Shown in pieces: positions 32,983 to 42,008 of a stretch of 64,000 bases of DNA. How positions within the stretch are numbered: position 1 is the first letter of the stretch; every line of letters starts with the position of its first letter. The notes beneath the pieces were generated by a model, which searched no databases, had not been told where the DNA came from, and saw nothing but the letters and a program-made list of their open reading frames with translations. The stretch lies in assembly GCF_005222485.1 (NCBI RefSeq), contig NZ_CP029078.1, positions 8,681,501 to 8,745,500 on the forward strand, read 5' to 3'. The translations under genes and the position numbers were made by a program. The stretch comes from Streptomyces griseoviridis (GTDB lineage: Bacteria > Actinomycetota > Actinomycetes > Streptomycetales > Streptomycetaceae).

Positions 32983-33936
32983 TCAGGCCAGGTCGGAGCG
33001 GGAGGCGCGGAGAAGGCGCATCTGGACCGCGGTCAGCGCGGCGAGGATCACCGCGAGCACCACGGCCACCGCCGAGGCGTAGCCCATGTGGAAGTTCGTG
33101 AACGCCTGCTCGTAGATGTAGAAGTAGATGACCCGGGTGGCGCTGACCGGGCCGCCCTTCGTGGTCACCGCGATCGTGTCGAAGATCTGGAACGAGCCGA
33201 TCAGTGACACCACGAGCACCAGGGCGAGGACGGGCCGCAGCAGCGGCAGCGTGATGCGCGTGAACATGCGCCACTCGCCCGCGCCGTCCAACGAGGCGCT
33301 CTCGTAGAGGTGATGGGGGATCTGGAGCATCCCCGCGTACAGCAGCAGCGCCGTGTAGCCGGTGTACGCCCAGGTGTTGACCGCCGCGACGGTCGGCATC
33401 GCCCAGGTCGGCGAGGTGAAGAAGCCGGTGGTGCCGAAGCCGAGGGCGTCGAGGATGTGGTTGACGAAGCCGAGGTTGGCGTCCAGCAGCCACATCCACA
33501 GCAGGCCGACGGTCACGTTCGGCACCAGCCAGGGCACCAGGAGCATCGCCCGCAGCGCCACCGACCGGGTGAGGCGGTGCATGAGCGTCGCCAGCAGCAG
33601 GCCCAGCACGGTCTGCGACCCGATGTTGAGCACCACGTAGTAGCCGGTGACCTTCAGGGCGTTGAAGAACTGGTCGTCGCCGATCAGGTCCCGGTAGTTG
33701 TCCATCCCGGTGAAGGACGGATCGCTGAGCAGGTTGTAGTCGGTGAGCGAGTAGTAGAACCCGCGCACCGTCGGATACGCGTAGAACAGCGCGAACCCGA
33801 TCAGCGCCGGGGCCAGGAACAGCCAGGCGGCCTTGCGGTCGTCCCGGCTGCGGCGGGACCTGGCCGGCGCCCGGTCCGCGACCGGATCAGGACCGGCGCC
33901 CTTCTGCGGTGGCGCAACTGCGGTGTCCGCGCCCAT
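32983..33936 (-). CDS. Sugar ABC permease, MalF-type
   Basis: 317 residues. The ATG at 33936 (MGADTAVAPP) follows GAAGGGG. A basic N-terminal tail (ARSRRSRDDRKAAW) is followed by six helices and the EAA loop ESASLDGAGEWRMFTRITLP. The ending VQMRLLRASRSDLA is cytosolic. First gene of the galactoside importer operon; its promoter region carries the second ROK-type site and an AT-rich spacer. Confidence 0.92.
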   Translation of the reverse strand: MGADTAVAPPQKGAGPDPVADRAPARSRRSRDDRKAAWLFLAPALIGFALFYAYPTVRGFYYSLTDYNLLSDPSFTGMDNYRDLIGDDQFFNALKVTGYYVVLNIGSQTVLGLLLATLMHRLTRSVALRAMLLVPWLVPNVTVGLLWMWLLDANLGFVNHILDALGFGTTGFFTSPTWAMPTVAAVNTWAYTGYTALLLYAGMLQIPHHLYESASLDGAGEWRMFTRITLPLLRPVLALVLVVSLIGSFQIFDTIAVTTKGGPVSATRVIYFYIYEQAFTNFHMGYASAVAVVLAVILAALTAVQMRLLRASRSDLA

Positions 33937-33993
33937 GGTTCCCCTTCGAAGAGATCTGCGCCGCACCTCTTGTCAGTGGGGCACCGTGGACAC

Positions 33994-34006
33994 ATATTGA
34001 TGAGCA
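33994..34006. promoter_or_regulatory. Putative ROK operator, copy 2
   Basis: ATATTGATGAGCA, 58-70 bases upstream of the first permease. An opposed, related half site GGCTCATAACAAAT lies at 34030-34043, so the full operator may be a dyad with TGAGC/GCTCA cores. It sits in the promoter region shared with the divergent CBM35 protein. Confidence 0.6.
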
Positions 34007-34197
34007 ACAGCGAAACTTTGTCAATGCTGGCTCATAACAAATCAGGTGCAGGCCCCCGAAACGCTCACTCCCGACCGGCCGCCGCGACCCCGAAAAAGGT
34101 TGCGTCCACGCAGGTCGGAACGGGTGTGAAGGGCCTGTGACGACGTCCGGCCCGCTACCGGACGCCATCTCACCAGTCGACACCGGAGGTTGACACC

Positions 34198-36192
34198 GTG
34201 CGCACCTACGCGCAGCGACGCGGCAGAGGAATCCTGGCCGCTCTCTGCTCCACCGCCCTGGCCCTGGCTCTCGCGGCACTCCCCGGCACGTCCCAGGCCG
34301 CGCCCGCGACGACGACCGCGGCATCGGCCGCGCAGGGCGCTCCCGCCCGCCCGGCGCCGGGACCCGACCCCGACCCCGCACTGCCGGTCCACACCCTCAC
34401 CCGCGCCGACGCCCCGCTCGACAACCCGCTCAAGGGATTCGCCCGCTTCTACCAGCCGGGGGCCGACCAGAACACCGGCTACCCGCACGCGCTGACCTGG
34501 AGCTACTTCGGCCTGTCCGAGGTCATGAAGAACTCCTCGAACTGCGCGTCCTACGACTGGACCGTCCTCGACAACGCCCTCAACGAGACCGCGTCCTACG
34601 GCAACCAGGCCGCCCTGCGCTTCTACATCGAGTACCCGGGCGGCTCCGGCAGCCACCCCGCCAACGCGATCCCGCCGTGCTTCGCCGGACACGTCGCCAA
34701 CCGCACCAACGCCTACTGGAACACCACCAGCCCCGACTACGACAGCGCGTACCTCCTCGACGCGCTCAAGAACTTCATCGCCGCCTTCGGCGCCCGCTAC
34801 GACAACGACCCGCGCATCGGGTTCATCCACATGGGCCTGATCGGCCTCTGGGGCGAGTGGCACACCTGGCCCTACGACACCGACACCTCGGGCGACTCCT
34901 ACCCGAACTACATGCCGACCGACGCCCACGGCGCCCAGATCGTGCAGGCCTACAACAGCGCCTTCACGCACACGAAGATCGAGGTCAGATACCCGGAGTC
35001 GGCGGGCGGCGTCGCTGACGGCCTGCCCGCCGTCGGGTACCACGACGACTCCTTCTGCTACCGCGAGGGCTCTCCGGCGGCCGGCGTCACCCTGCCGGTC
35101 TCGATGGGCGGAGCCGGCTACTCCCAGCTGCAGAAAGCCCTCGACCGGGGCGTGGAGAACCGCTGGACCACGGCCTCCATGGGCGGTGAGGTGCGCCCCG
35201 AGATCCAGCCCACCGCCTTCGACAACTGGCCGGGCGGCTCCTCAGACGTGGACAACATGAAGGCGTGCCTCGAACTGGAGCACACCACCTGGAAGATGAA
35301 CGAGGGCAGCGCGAGCTACGACGCGAACAACGCCAAGGTGGGCGCCGCCGTCCGGCTGATGGGCTACGACCTGGGCGTCGACCGCGCCTACTTCCAGGAC
35401 ACCGCGCAGGGCACCACCAAGATCGGCGTCCGGATGACCAACAACGGGGTGGCGCCGTTCTACTACCCGTGGACGGTGAGCCTCGGGCTCAAGAACGCCT
35501 CCGGCACCGTCGTCAAGACCTGGACCACCCCCTGGGACCTGCGCAAGGTCATGCCCGCGAAGATCCGCGCCTTCCCCGACTGGGGCGTCGGCTCCGACCC
35601 CACCTACCTCGACTACGGCTACGCCCAGTACTTCGACACCTCCGTCGACCTCTCGGCAGTCGCCTCCGGCAGCTACCAGCTCGTCATGAAGGCCAAGAAC
35701 CCGCTGGAGAACGTCAGTTCCGCCGCCAAGAAGCTCCGCTTCGCCAACGCGACCCAGAACGCCGACGGTTGGCTCGGCCTCGGCTCCATGACGGTGGGCA
35801 CCTCGGCCGGCGGCTCGCACAGCTACGAGGCGGAGGCCACCGCCAACACCCTCACCGGCACGGCGGTCAGGGCCGGTTGCGCCGGCTGCTCGGGCGGCTC
35901 GAAGGTCGGCTACGTCGGCAACGGCGCCACCCTCACCTTCAACGGCGTGGACGGCGGCAGCGGCGGCACCAAGACCGTCACCGTCCAGTACACGACGGCG
36001 GAGTCGCGCTCGGCCACCGTCCGGGCCAACACGGGCACGGCCAAGACGGTCACCTTCCCGCCGACCGGTGACTGGACGACCACGGCGACCACGACGGTGA
36101 CCCTGGACCTGGCCGCGGGAACGGGGAACACCATCACGATCGCCAACAGCTCGGGCTGGGCCCCCGACATCGACCGCATCACGGTCACGTAG
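34198..36192 (+). CDS. Secreted DUF4832-like protein with C-terminal CBM35
   Basis: 664 residues, GTG start with GGAGG upstream, Sec signal ending near SQAAPA, then a Pro/Ala linker. The middle (about 60-540) has the NPLKGFARFY and GFIHMGLIGLWGEWHTW blocks of the DUF4832/DUF4874 type, a likely TIM-barrel glycosidase-like module with acidic clusters (GLWGEWH). The last 130 residues are a CBM35-like beta-sandwich (SYEAEATANTLTG ... GGSKVGYVGNGATL ... NTITIANSSGWAPDIDRITV). It is divergent from the galactoside importer, which suggests that it attacks the polymer whose fragments that system imports. Catalytic function is not proven; the carbohydrate-binding role is solid. Confidence 0.8.
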   Translation: MRTYAQRRGRGILAALCSTALALALAALPGTSQAAPATTTAASAAQGAPARPAPGPDPDPALPVHTLTRADAPLDNPLKGFARFYQPGADQNTGYPHALTWSYFGLSEVMKNSSNCASYDWTVLDNALNETASYGNQAALRFYIEYPGGSGSHPANAIPPCFAGHVANRTNAYWNTTSPDYDSAYLLDALKNFIAAFGARYDNDPRIGFIHMGLIGLWGEWHTWPYDTDTSGDSYPNYMPTDAHGAQIVQAYNSAFTHTKIEVRYPESAGGVADGLPAVGYHDDSFCYREGSPAAGVTLPVSMGGAGYSQLQKALDRGVENRWTTASMGGEVRPEIQPTAFDNWPGGSSDVDNMKACLELEHTTWKMNEGSASYDANNAKVGAAVRLMGYDLGVDRAYFQDTAQGTTKIGVRMTNNGVAPFYYPWTVSLGLKNASGTVVKTWTTPWDLRKVMPAKIRAFPDWGVGSDPTYLDYGYAQYFDTSVDLSAVASGSYQLVMKAKNPLENVSSAAKKLRFANATQNADGWLGLGSMTVGTSAGGSHSYEAEATANTLTGTAVRAGCAGCSGGSKVGYVGNGATLTFNGVDGGSGGTKTVTVQYTTAESRSATVRANTGTAKTVTFPPTGDWTTTATTTVTLDLAAGTGNTITIANSSGWAPDIDRITVT

Positions 36193-36201
36193 GTTCCCGA
36201 C

Positions 36202-36236
36202 CCCCGCGGCGCCGGTGACCGACCGGCGCCGCGGGG
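36202..36236 (+). terminator. 15-bp perfect hairpin
   Basis: CCCCGCGGCGCCGGT (36202-36216) pairs with 36222-36236 around GACCG, 10 bases after the preceding stop. Confidence 0.88.
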
Positions 36237-36265
36237 TGCCCGCCCGCCTGCGCCACACTGACCCC

Positions 36266-36895
36266 ATGAACCCGACGGATCCCAAGGCCGACCTGCGCAC
36301 CTCCCTCCAGTCGGCCCGCGACGCGCTGCTCTGGAAGCTCGAAGGGCTCACGGAGTACGACGCCCGCCGCCCGCTGACACCCACCGGAACCAACCTCCTC
36401 GGTCTCGTCAGACACCTCGCCGGGGTCGAACTCGGCTACCTCGGCGACACCTTCGGCCGGCCGTCGGGCGAACCCCTGCCGTGGCTGGCCGAGGACGCCG
36501 GACCCAACGCCGACATGTACGCCGCCGCCGACGAGTCCCGGGAGTCCGTCGTCGCCCTCTACCGCCGGGCGTGGGCGCACGCGGACGCCACCCTCGACGC
36601 GCTGGCCCTGGACACCGTCGGCACCGTCCCGTGGTGGCCGCGGGGAGCGGACGAGGTGACGCTGCACCACGCGGTGGTCCGCGTCGTCGCCGACACCCAC
36701 CGGCACGCCGGGCACGCCGACATCCTCAGGGAACTCCTCGACGGCGCCGCCGGGTTGAACAAGGACAGGCGGAGCCTGCCGCCGGGTGACGCGGCAGCGT
36801 GGGAGCACCACCGCGCCCGGGTGGAGCGGGCGGCGGTGCAGGCGCACCGGGCGAAGGACCTGGACGAGCCGGCCACCGGCACCGCGCCGAGCTGA
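36266..36895 (+). CDS. DinB/DUF664-like protein
   Basis: 209 residues, four-helix-bundle metal-binding type. The likely metal histidines are in LLGLVRHLAGVELGY and in VVADTHRHAGHADILRE, the standard arrangement of the DUF664 branch of DinB-like proteins (related to mycothiol- or bacillithiol-dependent transferases). The ATG at 36266 lacks a clear ribosome site. It stands alone on the plus strand after the terminator. Detoxification or thiol-transfer chemistry is the family's general theme; the specific role is unknown. Confidence 0.82.
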   Translation: MNPTDPKADLRTSLQSARDALLWKLEGLTEYDARRPLTPTGTNLLGLVRHLAGVELGYLGDTFGRPSGEPLPWLAEDAGPNADMYAAADESRESVVALYRRAWAHADATLDALALDTVGTVPWWPRGADEVTLHHAVVRVVADTHRHAGHADILRELLDGAAGLNKDRRSLPPGDAAAWEHHRARVERAAVQAHRAKDLDEPATGTAPS

Positions 36896-37145
36896 CCAGC
36901 GCCGCCCGAACCGGCGGACTTGTCAACGGGCTCTATCCGTCAGATAGTTGGAGCTTTCGGGCGACAGTGGGGGCGGACATGGGACGGCGAAGCGACGATT
37001 CGACCTGGCGGACCGCCGGACGGCCGAGGGGATCGGCCGTCCGGATCCTGCGGAAGGCCGCGGGAAGGGGAGGACCCGCGCCCGCGGGCGCACCCTCCGG
37101 TCAGCGGTGACCTGACCCCGCCGACGGGGGCGGCCCGCCCTGTGC

Positions 37146-38645
37146 TCAGCGCACACCGCGCCAGAGGTCGCGCTCCGGGCCGTCCGCCGTCTCCGTCAGG
37201 CTCCACTCGGTGTCCAGGCGCCGCACCGCCGGACGGCCGGTGGTGAAGCGCGGCCAGCCGGGATCGCCGTCGCGGGCGAACGCCACCCACGCCGCGTGCG
37301 TGTCACGGGCCAGCGCCCGCACCCCGCGATCCGCGCCGGGCACACCGAGGACCCCGGTGCCGACCCGGCCCACGATGTCGAACACGAAGGGCAGCTCGAT
37401 GCCGTGGCAGGCGCCGAGACGGCCGTCGGCGGCGGGGGAGCGCCAGGCGAACTCGTAGCGCCAGGTGCCGCCCGGCCGGCCGGCGTGCGCCTCGGCGAGC
37501 CGCGCGGTGGGCACCGCGAACATGTAGTCCGTGCCGATCGCCGACAGCACCTCACCCGGCGTCACGCCCCGGCCCGCCGCCCGGTAGGCGGCGATCAGCC
37601 CCTCCGGGTCGGGGTGCAGCCGGGCCGCCGCCGCGCGCAGCATCGGCTCGGTGACGGGCGGCGACGGCAGGGCGACGAGGTAGAGGTTCATCTCCTCGCG
37701 GTTGGAGCCCACCAGCAGGTCGACGCCGTCGGCGGCGCCCTCGCGGACCGCGTCCACGGGCTGCCCGGTGAGCAGATCGCCGTCCACCACGGGACCGAAT
37801 CTGCTCAGGCCCATCAGCGGGTCGCGCACCCCGTCGACGGCGAGGTCGAGGCCGGCCGCCGACACCTCCGCCACCGCCTCGACGAGCGCCTCGTCGGGCA
37901 GCGCGGCGAACGCCGGCACCGTGGCCGGCACCCCCAGCCGGTCGGCGACGGCCGCCGTGACCAGGTCGGCCTGGGCCGGGGTGAGCGCGTGCGAGGCGCC
38001 GCCGCTCTGGCTGACCGCGCGCCGGAAGAGTCCGGCGGGCGCGGCGGCCAGCAGCGCGCCGACGCTGAGGGCGCCCGCCGACTCCCCGAAGACGGTGACG
38101 GCGCCGGGGTCGCCGCCGAACCGGTCGATGTGTGCGCGCACCCACGCGAGGGCGAGGATCTGGTCGCGCAGACCGCGGTTGTCCGGGGCGCCCGGCAGCC
38201 GCAGGAAACCGGGCACGCCGACGCGGTAGTTGAGCGTCACGAGGACCACCCCGTCACGGGCGAACCCGGTCCCGTCGTACCCGGCCGCACCGCCCGCGCC
38301 GCCGGTGAAGGACCCGCCGTGCACGAACACCATGACGGGCAGCCCGTCAGCGCCGGGGTCGGGCGTCCACACGTCGACGGTGAGGTACTCCTCGCCCGGC
38401 ACCCAGCCGGGTCCGACGAGGACCGACAGGTCGGGCAGGCCCGGCACGTCGGTGCGCGGCTGCGGCGCGGTGGGCCCGGGGGAGCGGGCGTCCCGCTCGC
38501 CGCTCCAGCGCGCCGGGCGCGGCGCCGCGAACCGCCCCGCGCCGAGGGGCGCCTCGGCGTACGGGACGCCGCGGAAGACGGCGACGCCGTCCGCGCGGGT
38601 GCCCCTGACCGACCGGCCCGCTCCGAGGTCGACGACGGCATCCAT
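37146..38645 (-). CDS. Type-B carboxylesterase
   Basis: 499 residues without signal peptide. Oxyanion motif VHGGSFTGGAGG (about 109-120), nucleophile Ser189 in VFGESAGALSVGALL, acid within NREEMNLYL-type surroundings and a catalytic His in LGACHGIELPFVFD. All belong to the acetylcholinesterase-like carboxylesterase family. It lies 2 bases after the FAD oxidase gene on the same strand, so they form an operon. An ester hydrolase coupled to a 2-hydroxyacid oxidase suggests use of an ester whose hydroxyacid part is then oxidised (inference). Confidence 0.9.
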   Translation of the reverse strand: MDAVVDLGAGRSVRGTRADGVAVFRGVPYAEAPLGAGRFAAPRPARWSGERDARSPGPTAPQPRTDVPGLPDLSVLVGPGWVPGEEYLTVDVWTPDPGADGLPVMVFVHGGSFTGGAGGAAGYDGTGFARDGVVLVTLNYRVGVPGFLRLPGAPDNRGLRDQILALAWVRAHIDRFGGDPGAVTVFGESAGALSVGALLAAAPAGLFRRAVSQSGGASHALTPAQADLVTAAVADRLGVPATVPAFAALPDEALVEAVAEVSAAGLDLAVDGVRDPLMGLSRFGPVVDGDLLTGQPVDAVREGAADGVDLLVGSNREEMNLYLVALPSPPVTEPMLRAAAARLHPDPEGLIAAYRAAGRGVTPGEVLSAIGTDYMFAVPTARLAEAHAGRPGGTWRYEFAWRSPAADGRLGACHGIELPFVFDIVGRVGTGVLGVPGADRGVRALARDTHAAWVAFARDGDPGWPRFTTGRPAVRRLDTEWSLTETADGPERDLWRGVR

Positions 38646-38647
38646 GG

Positions 38648-40057
38648 TCAGGAGTCCTTCCGGGACGACGACACGACTTTGCCGGGGTTCAGGATGTGCA
38701 TCGGGTCGAGGGCGTCCTTGACCGTGCGGTTCAGGGCCAGCACGGCGGGCCCGAGTTCGTCGCGCAGCCCGTCCCGCTTGAGCAGCCCCACGCCGTGCTC
38801 CCCGGTGACGGTGCCGCCGAGGGCCAGCGCCTCCGCGATGATCTCGACGAAGGCGGCCTGGGCGCGGTCCCGGGCCCGCTCGTCGCCCGGCGGGGTGATC
38901 AGCAGGGGGTGGAGGTTGCCGTCGCCCGCGTGCGCGATGTTCGCGATCAGGGTGTCGTGCCGGGCGGCGATCGCGTCGACGCGCCCGAGCATCTCCGGGA
39001 CGGCGGCCTTCGGCACGCAGATGTCCTCCGTCAGGACGGGACCGAGCCGTTCGAGCGCCGGGTAGGCGAGCCGCCGCGCCTCGAACAGGGCCTCCGCCTC
39101 GTGCTGGTCGGTGGAGCGGACCGCGTAGGTGGCGCCCGCGCCCTCGAAACAGGCGAGCATCGTGTCCGCCTCCAGCTCACCGGCCGGGCCCGGGGCGTCG
39201 GACCGGCCCAGCAGCACCACCTCGGCCTCCGTCGACAGACCCATGTGCTTCCACGCGTCGACGGCCGCCAGGCAGTGCCGGTCGATCAGTTCGAGCGCCG
39301 ACGGCGTGACGCCCGCCTCGGCCACCGCGGCGACGGCCCGGCCCGCGTCCACGACGGACGCGAAGTGCCCGGCGACCGTGTGCTCGGGCTCACGGCGCGG
39401 CCGCAGCCGCACGGTGACCTCGGTGATGACACCGAGCGTGCCCTCCGAGCCGACCAGCAGGGACGTCAGGTCGTACCCGGCGACGCCCTTCGCGGTCCTG
39501 CGCCCCACCCGCACCAGTTCCCCGGTCCCGGTGACGAACTGCAGGCCGAGGACGTAGTCGCGGGTGACGCCGTACTTGACGCAGCACAGCCCGCCCGCGT
39601 TGGTGGCGACGTTCCCGCCGATCGTCGACCAGCGGGCGCTCGCCGGATCGGGCGGGTACCACAGCCCGTGCTCCGCGCAGGCGGTGCGCAGATCCTCGTT
39701 CACCACACCCGGCTCGACGACGGCCAGCCGTTCCAGCGGGTTGATCTCGGTGATCGCCGTCATCGCCTCGGTGGAGAGCACCACACACCCGTCGACGGCG
39801 TTCGCCCCGCCGGACAGGCCGGTGCCCGCGCCCCGCGTCACCAGCGGCACCCCGTGGTCCAGGCAGACCCGCACCACCGTCCGCACCTCCTCGGCGGTGC
39901 GCGGCCGCACCACGGCGGCCGGCAGCCCGTGCGGCGCCCACTCCGCCTCGTCGTGGGCGTAGCTCCCGGTCACCTGCGGGTCGGTGAGGACCCGGCCGGC
40001 GGGCAGCAGCCGGTTCAGTTCGTCGGCCGGCTCACGCGGCCCCGCATCGTTGCGCAT
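38648..40057 (-). CDS. FAD-linked 2-hydroxyacid oxidase, GlcD-like
   Basis: 469 residues. PCMH-type FAD domain with RGAGTGLSGGANAVDG and the WSTIGGNVATNAGGLCCVKYG stretch; C-terminal FAD-oxidase domain with the metal-site histidines of this family in ANIAHAGDGNLHPLL and GTVTGEHGVGLLK. The substrate is likely glycolate, D-lactate or a related 2-hydroxyacid, with electrons passed to a quinone or cytochrome. The ATG at 40057 (MRNDAG) is preferred. It is divergent from a PucR-type activator, the likely regulator of this pair. Confidence 0.92.
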   Translation of the reverse strand: MRNDAGPREPADELNRLLPAGRVLTDPQVTGSYAHDEAEWAPHGLPAAVVRPRTAEEVRTVVRVCLDHGVPLVTRGAGTGLSGGANAVDGCVVLSTEAMTAITEINPLERLAVVEPGVVNEDLRTACAEHGLWYPPDPASARWSTIGGNVATNAGGLCCVKYGVTRDYVLGLQFVTGTGELVRVGRRTAKGVAGYDLTSLLVGSEGTLGVITEVTVRLRPRREPEHTVAGHFASVVDAGRAVAAVAEAGVTPSALELIDRHCLAAVDAWKHMGLSTEAEVVLLGRSDAPGPAGELEADTMLACFEGAGATYAVRSTDQHEAEALFEARRLAYPALERLGPVLTEDICVPKAAVPEMLGRVDAIAARHDTLIANIAHAGDGNLHPLLITPPGDERARDRAQAAFVEIIAEALALGGTVTGEHGVGLLKRDGLRDELGPAVLALNRTVKDALDPMHILNPGKVVSSSRKDS

Positions 40058-40176
40058 GCCAACGACCCTACGGATGATCACGTCCCCCGCTCAATGGACG
40101 GGATGCCTACCATGGGGCCATTCCGGTGGTGGAACCATCCATCCCGGCCAGCCCACGGCGGTGAGGGACGGCGGGC

Positions 40177-41904
40177 ATGACGGGCGGAACCTGGCTCGAC
40201 CTGCTGCTGCGCGACGCGGCGGCCGAGGACCTGCTGCGCCACGGCGCCGACCTGGCCCGCTCCAGCGGCACGGGCACGGCCGACCGGGAGACGGCGAGCG
40301 CCCTGCGGCTGCGGACGCTGCTGCACCAGCGGGCCGGGCGGGCGGCCGACCTCGGCGCGCTCAACGACATCGCGATCCGGCTGGCCGCCCTCACCACCCC
40401 GCAGGCGCTGCTGCCGGAGATCGTCGACCAGGCCCGCCGGCTGCTCGGCGTCGACCTGGCCTACCTCGGCCTGGTCGAGGAAGGACTGCTGCGCCTGACG
40501 GCGGCCGCCGGCGCCCTCACCCCCGAGCTGACGGACCTCACCGTCCCGCTCTCCCGCGGCCTCGCGGGCGAGGTCCTCGCGCACACCGCGCCCCGCTGGA
40601 GCGCCGACTACCGGACCGACCCCCGCTTCCGGCACGACGGACCCGCGGACGCCGCCGCGAGCGCCGAGCACATGCGCGGCCTGCTCGGCGTCCCGCTGCG
40701 CCTCGACGGCCGGGTCCTCGGCGTGCTGTTCGCGGGCGACCGGCGGCGCCGCGACTTCGCCGAGCACGAGGTGACGCTGCTGAGCGCGCTCGCCGCGCAC
40801 GCCGCACCCGCCGTCGGCACCGCCCGCGAGGCCGCCGCCCTGACCGCCGACAACGCCCGCCTCACCCGGCGCTGCGCGGAGCTGGAGCGCGTCCTGCGCT
40901 GGGACCAGCGGCTGACCCAAGTAGTGCTGCGGGGCGGCGGGGTGGAGGAACTGCTGCACGAGATCCGCGCCCTGGCCCGCGGCGAGGTCGGCTTCGTGAC
41001 GTCCCGCCCGCCGCCGCCGCGGGGGCCGGGCGGGACGGTGGTGCCGGTGGTGGCGGGGGAGCGGACCTTCGGGGCGCTCGTCCTCACCGGCTCCGCCGCA
41101 CCCGACGACCCGCTGCTGCTGGAACGGGCCGCGCCCGCGCTGGCGCTCGCGCTGCTCGCGGAGGGCGCGGTCGCCGAGGCCACCCGCCGCACCCGGGACG
41201 TGCTGCTGCTCGCCCTGCTGACCACACCCTCCGAGCGCCCGCAGGACATGCGTCTGGCGGGGCTCGACGCGTCGACTCCGTACGCGGTGCTGGTCGCGGA
41301 CCCGGCGTCGGCCCGCCCGCGGATCGAGCGGCTGCCGTGGCCCGCGGGGACCGTGATGGCCGAGCACGGCACCCGTCTGGTCGTCGTCGCCCCCACCACC
41401 GCCCCCGAACAGCTCCAGCGGGAGTGGCCGCAGGGCCGGGACGCGCCGACCGCGGGCATCGCGGGCCCGGCCCGCGGCGGGCGTGAACTGGCCCGCTGCT
41501 TCGTCGAGGCGCGAGGGACCCTGGACGCGCTCCAGACCCTGGACCGGCACGGCCAGACCGCGACGGCGGCCCAGCTCGGCCTCTACCGGATCCTCCTCGA
41601 CCACACGGGCCGACAGGATCTGGAGGCGCGTTTCCGGCAGCTCCTCGGCCCCGTCCTCGCGGAGGAGGCCCGCCGCAAGGTGCCCCTGCTCGACACGTTG
41701 CACGCCTACCTCACCCACGGCGGCCGGGCCCGCGCCACCGCCGACGCGCTCGCCGTCCACGTCAACACCCTCTACCAGCGCCTGTCGACCCTGGACAGCG
41801 TCCTCGGCGCCGGCTGGCGCTCCCCGGACCGCGCCCTGGAACTGCACGTGCTGCTGCGGCTGCGGTCGGCGACGCCCTGGCCGGCCGGCGGCGACACCCC
41901 CTGA
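40177..41904 (+). CDS. PucR-type regulator with GAF domain
   Basis: 575 residues. A GAF sensor domain covers about 60-205 (LGALNDIAIRLAALTTPQAL ... GLLGVPLRLDGRVLGVLFAG); a coiled segment follows, and the C-terminus is the PucR helix-turn-helix (LLDTLHAYLTHGGRARATAD then ALAVHVNTLYQRLSTLD). Family members are cytosolic activators that read a small molecule. It is divergent from the FAD oxidase/carboxylesterase operon with 119 bases between, the usual arrangement for a local activator. Confidence 0.9.
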   Translation: MTGGTWLDLLLRDAAAEDLLRHGADLARSSGTGTADRETASALRLRTLLHQRAGRAADLGALNDIAIRLAALTTPQALLPEIVDQARRLLGVDLAYLGLVEEGLLRLTAAAGALTPELTDLTVPLSRGLAGEVLAHTAPRWSADYRTDPRFRHDGPADAAASAEHMRGLLGVPLRLDGRVLGVLFAGDRRRRDFAEHEVTLLSALAAHAAPAVGTAREAAALTADNARLTRRCAELERVLRWDQRLTQVVLRGGGVEELLHEIRALARGEVGFVTSRPPPPRGPGGTVVPVVAGERTFGALVLTGSAAPDDPLLLERAAPALALALLAEGAVAEATRRTRDVLLLALLTTPSERPQDMRLAGLDASTPYAVLVADPASARPRIERLPWPAGTVMAEHGTRLVVVAPTTAPEQLQREWPQGRDAPTAGIAGPARGGRELARCFVEARGTLDALQTLDRHGQTATAAQLGLYRILLDHTGRQDLEARFRQLLGPVLAEEARRKVPLLDTLHAYLTHGGRARATADALAVHVNTLYQRLSTLDSVLGAGWRSPDRALELHVLLRLRSATPWPAGGDTP

Positions 41905-42008
41905 GCGGCGGGGCACGGCAACGGATGCGGTGAGCCGGGGCCGAGGCCACGATGGACGGGGGGCCGCCCCGACCGCGCGCCCCGCCCCGGCCCGACAGGA
42001 GGTGCCCC

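Noticed and set aside
36933..36947. CTATC-N5-GATAG inverted repeat downstream of the DinB-like gene
   Set aside because: Short stem with no gene start in the right place; too weak as terminator or operator to list as a feature.
40058..40176. TTCC-N6-GGAA (around 40121-40134) as a PucR operator
   Set aside because: Arms of only four bases in GC-rich DNA are expected by chance, and no second copy was seen.
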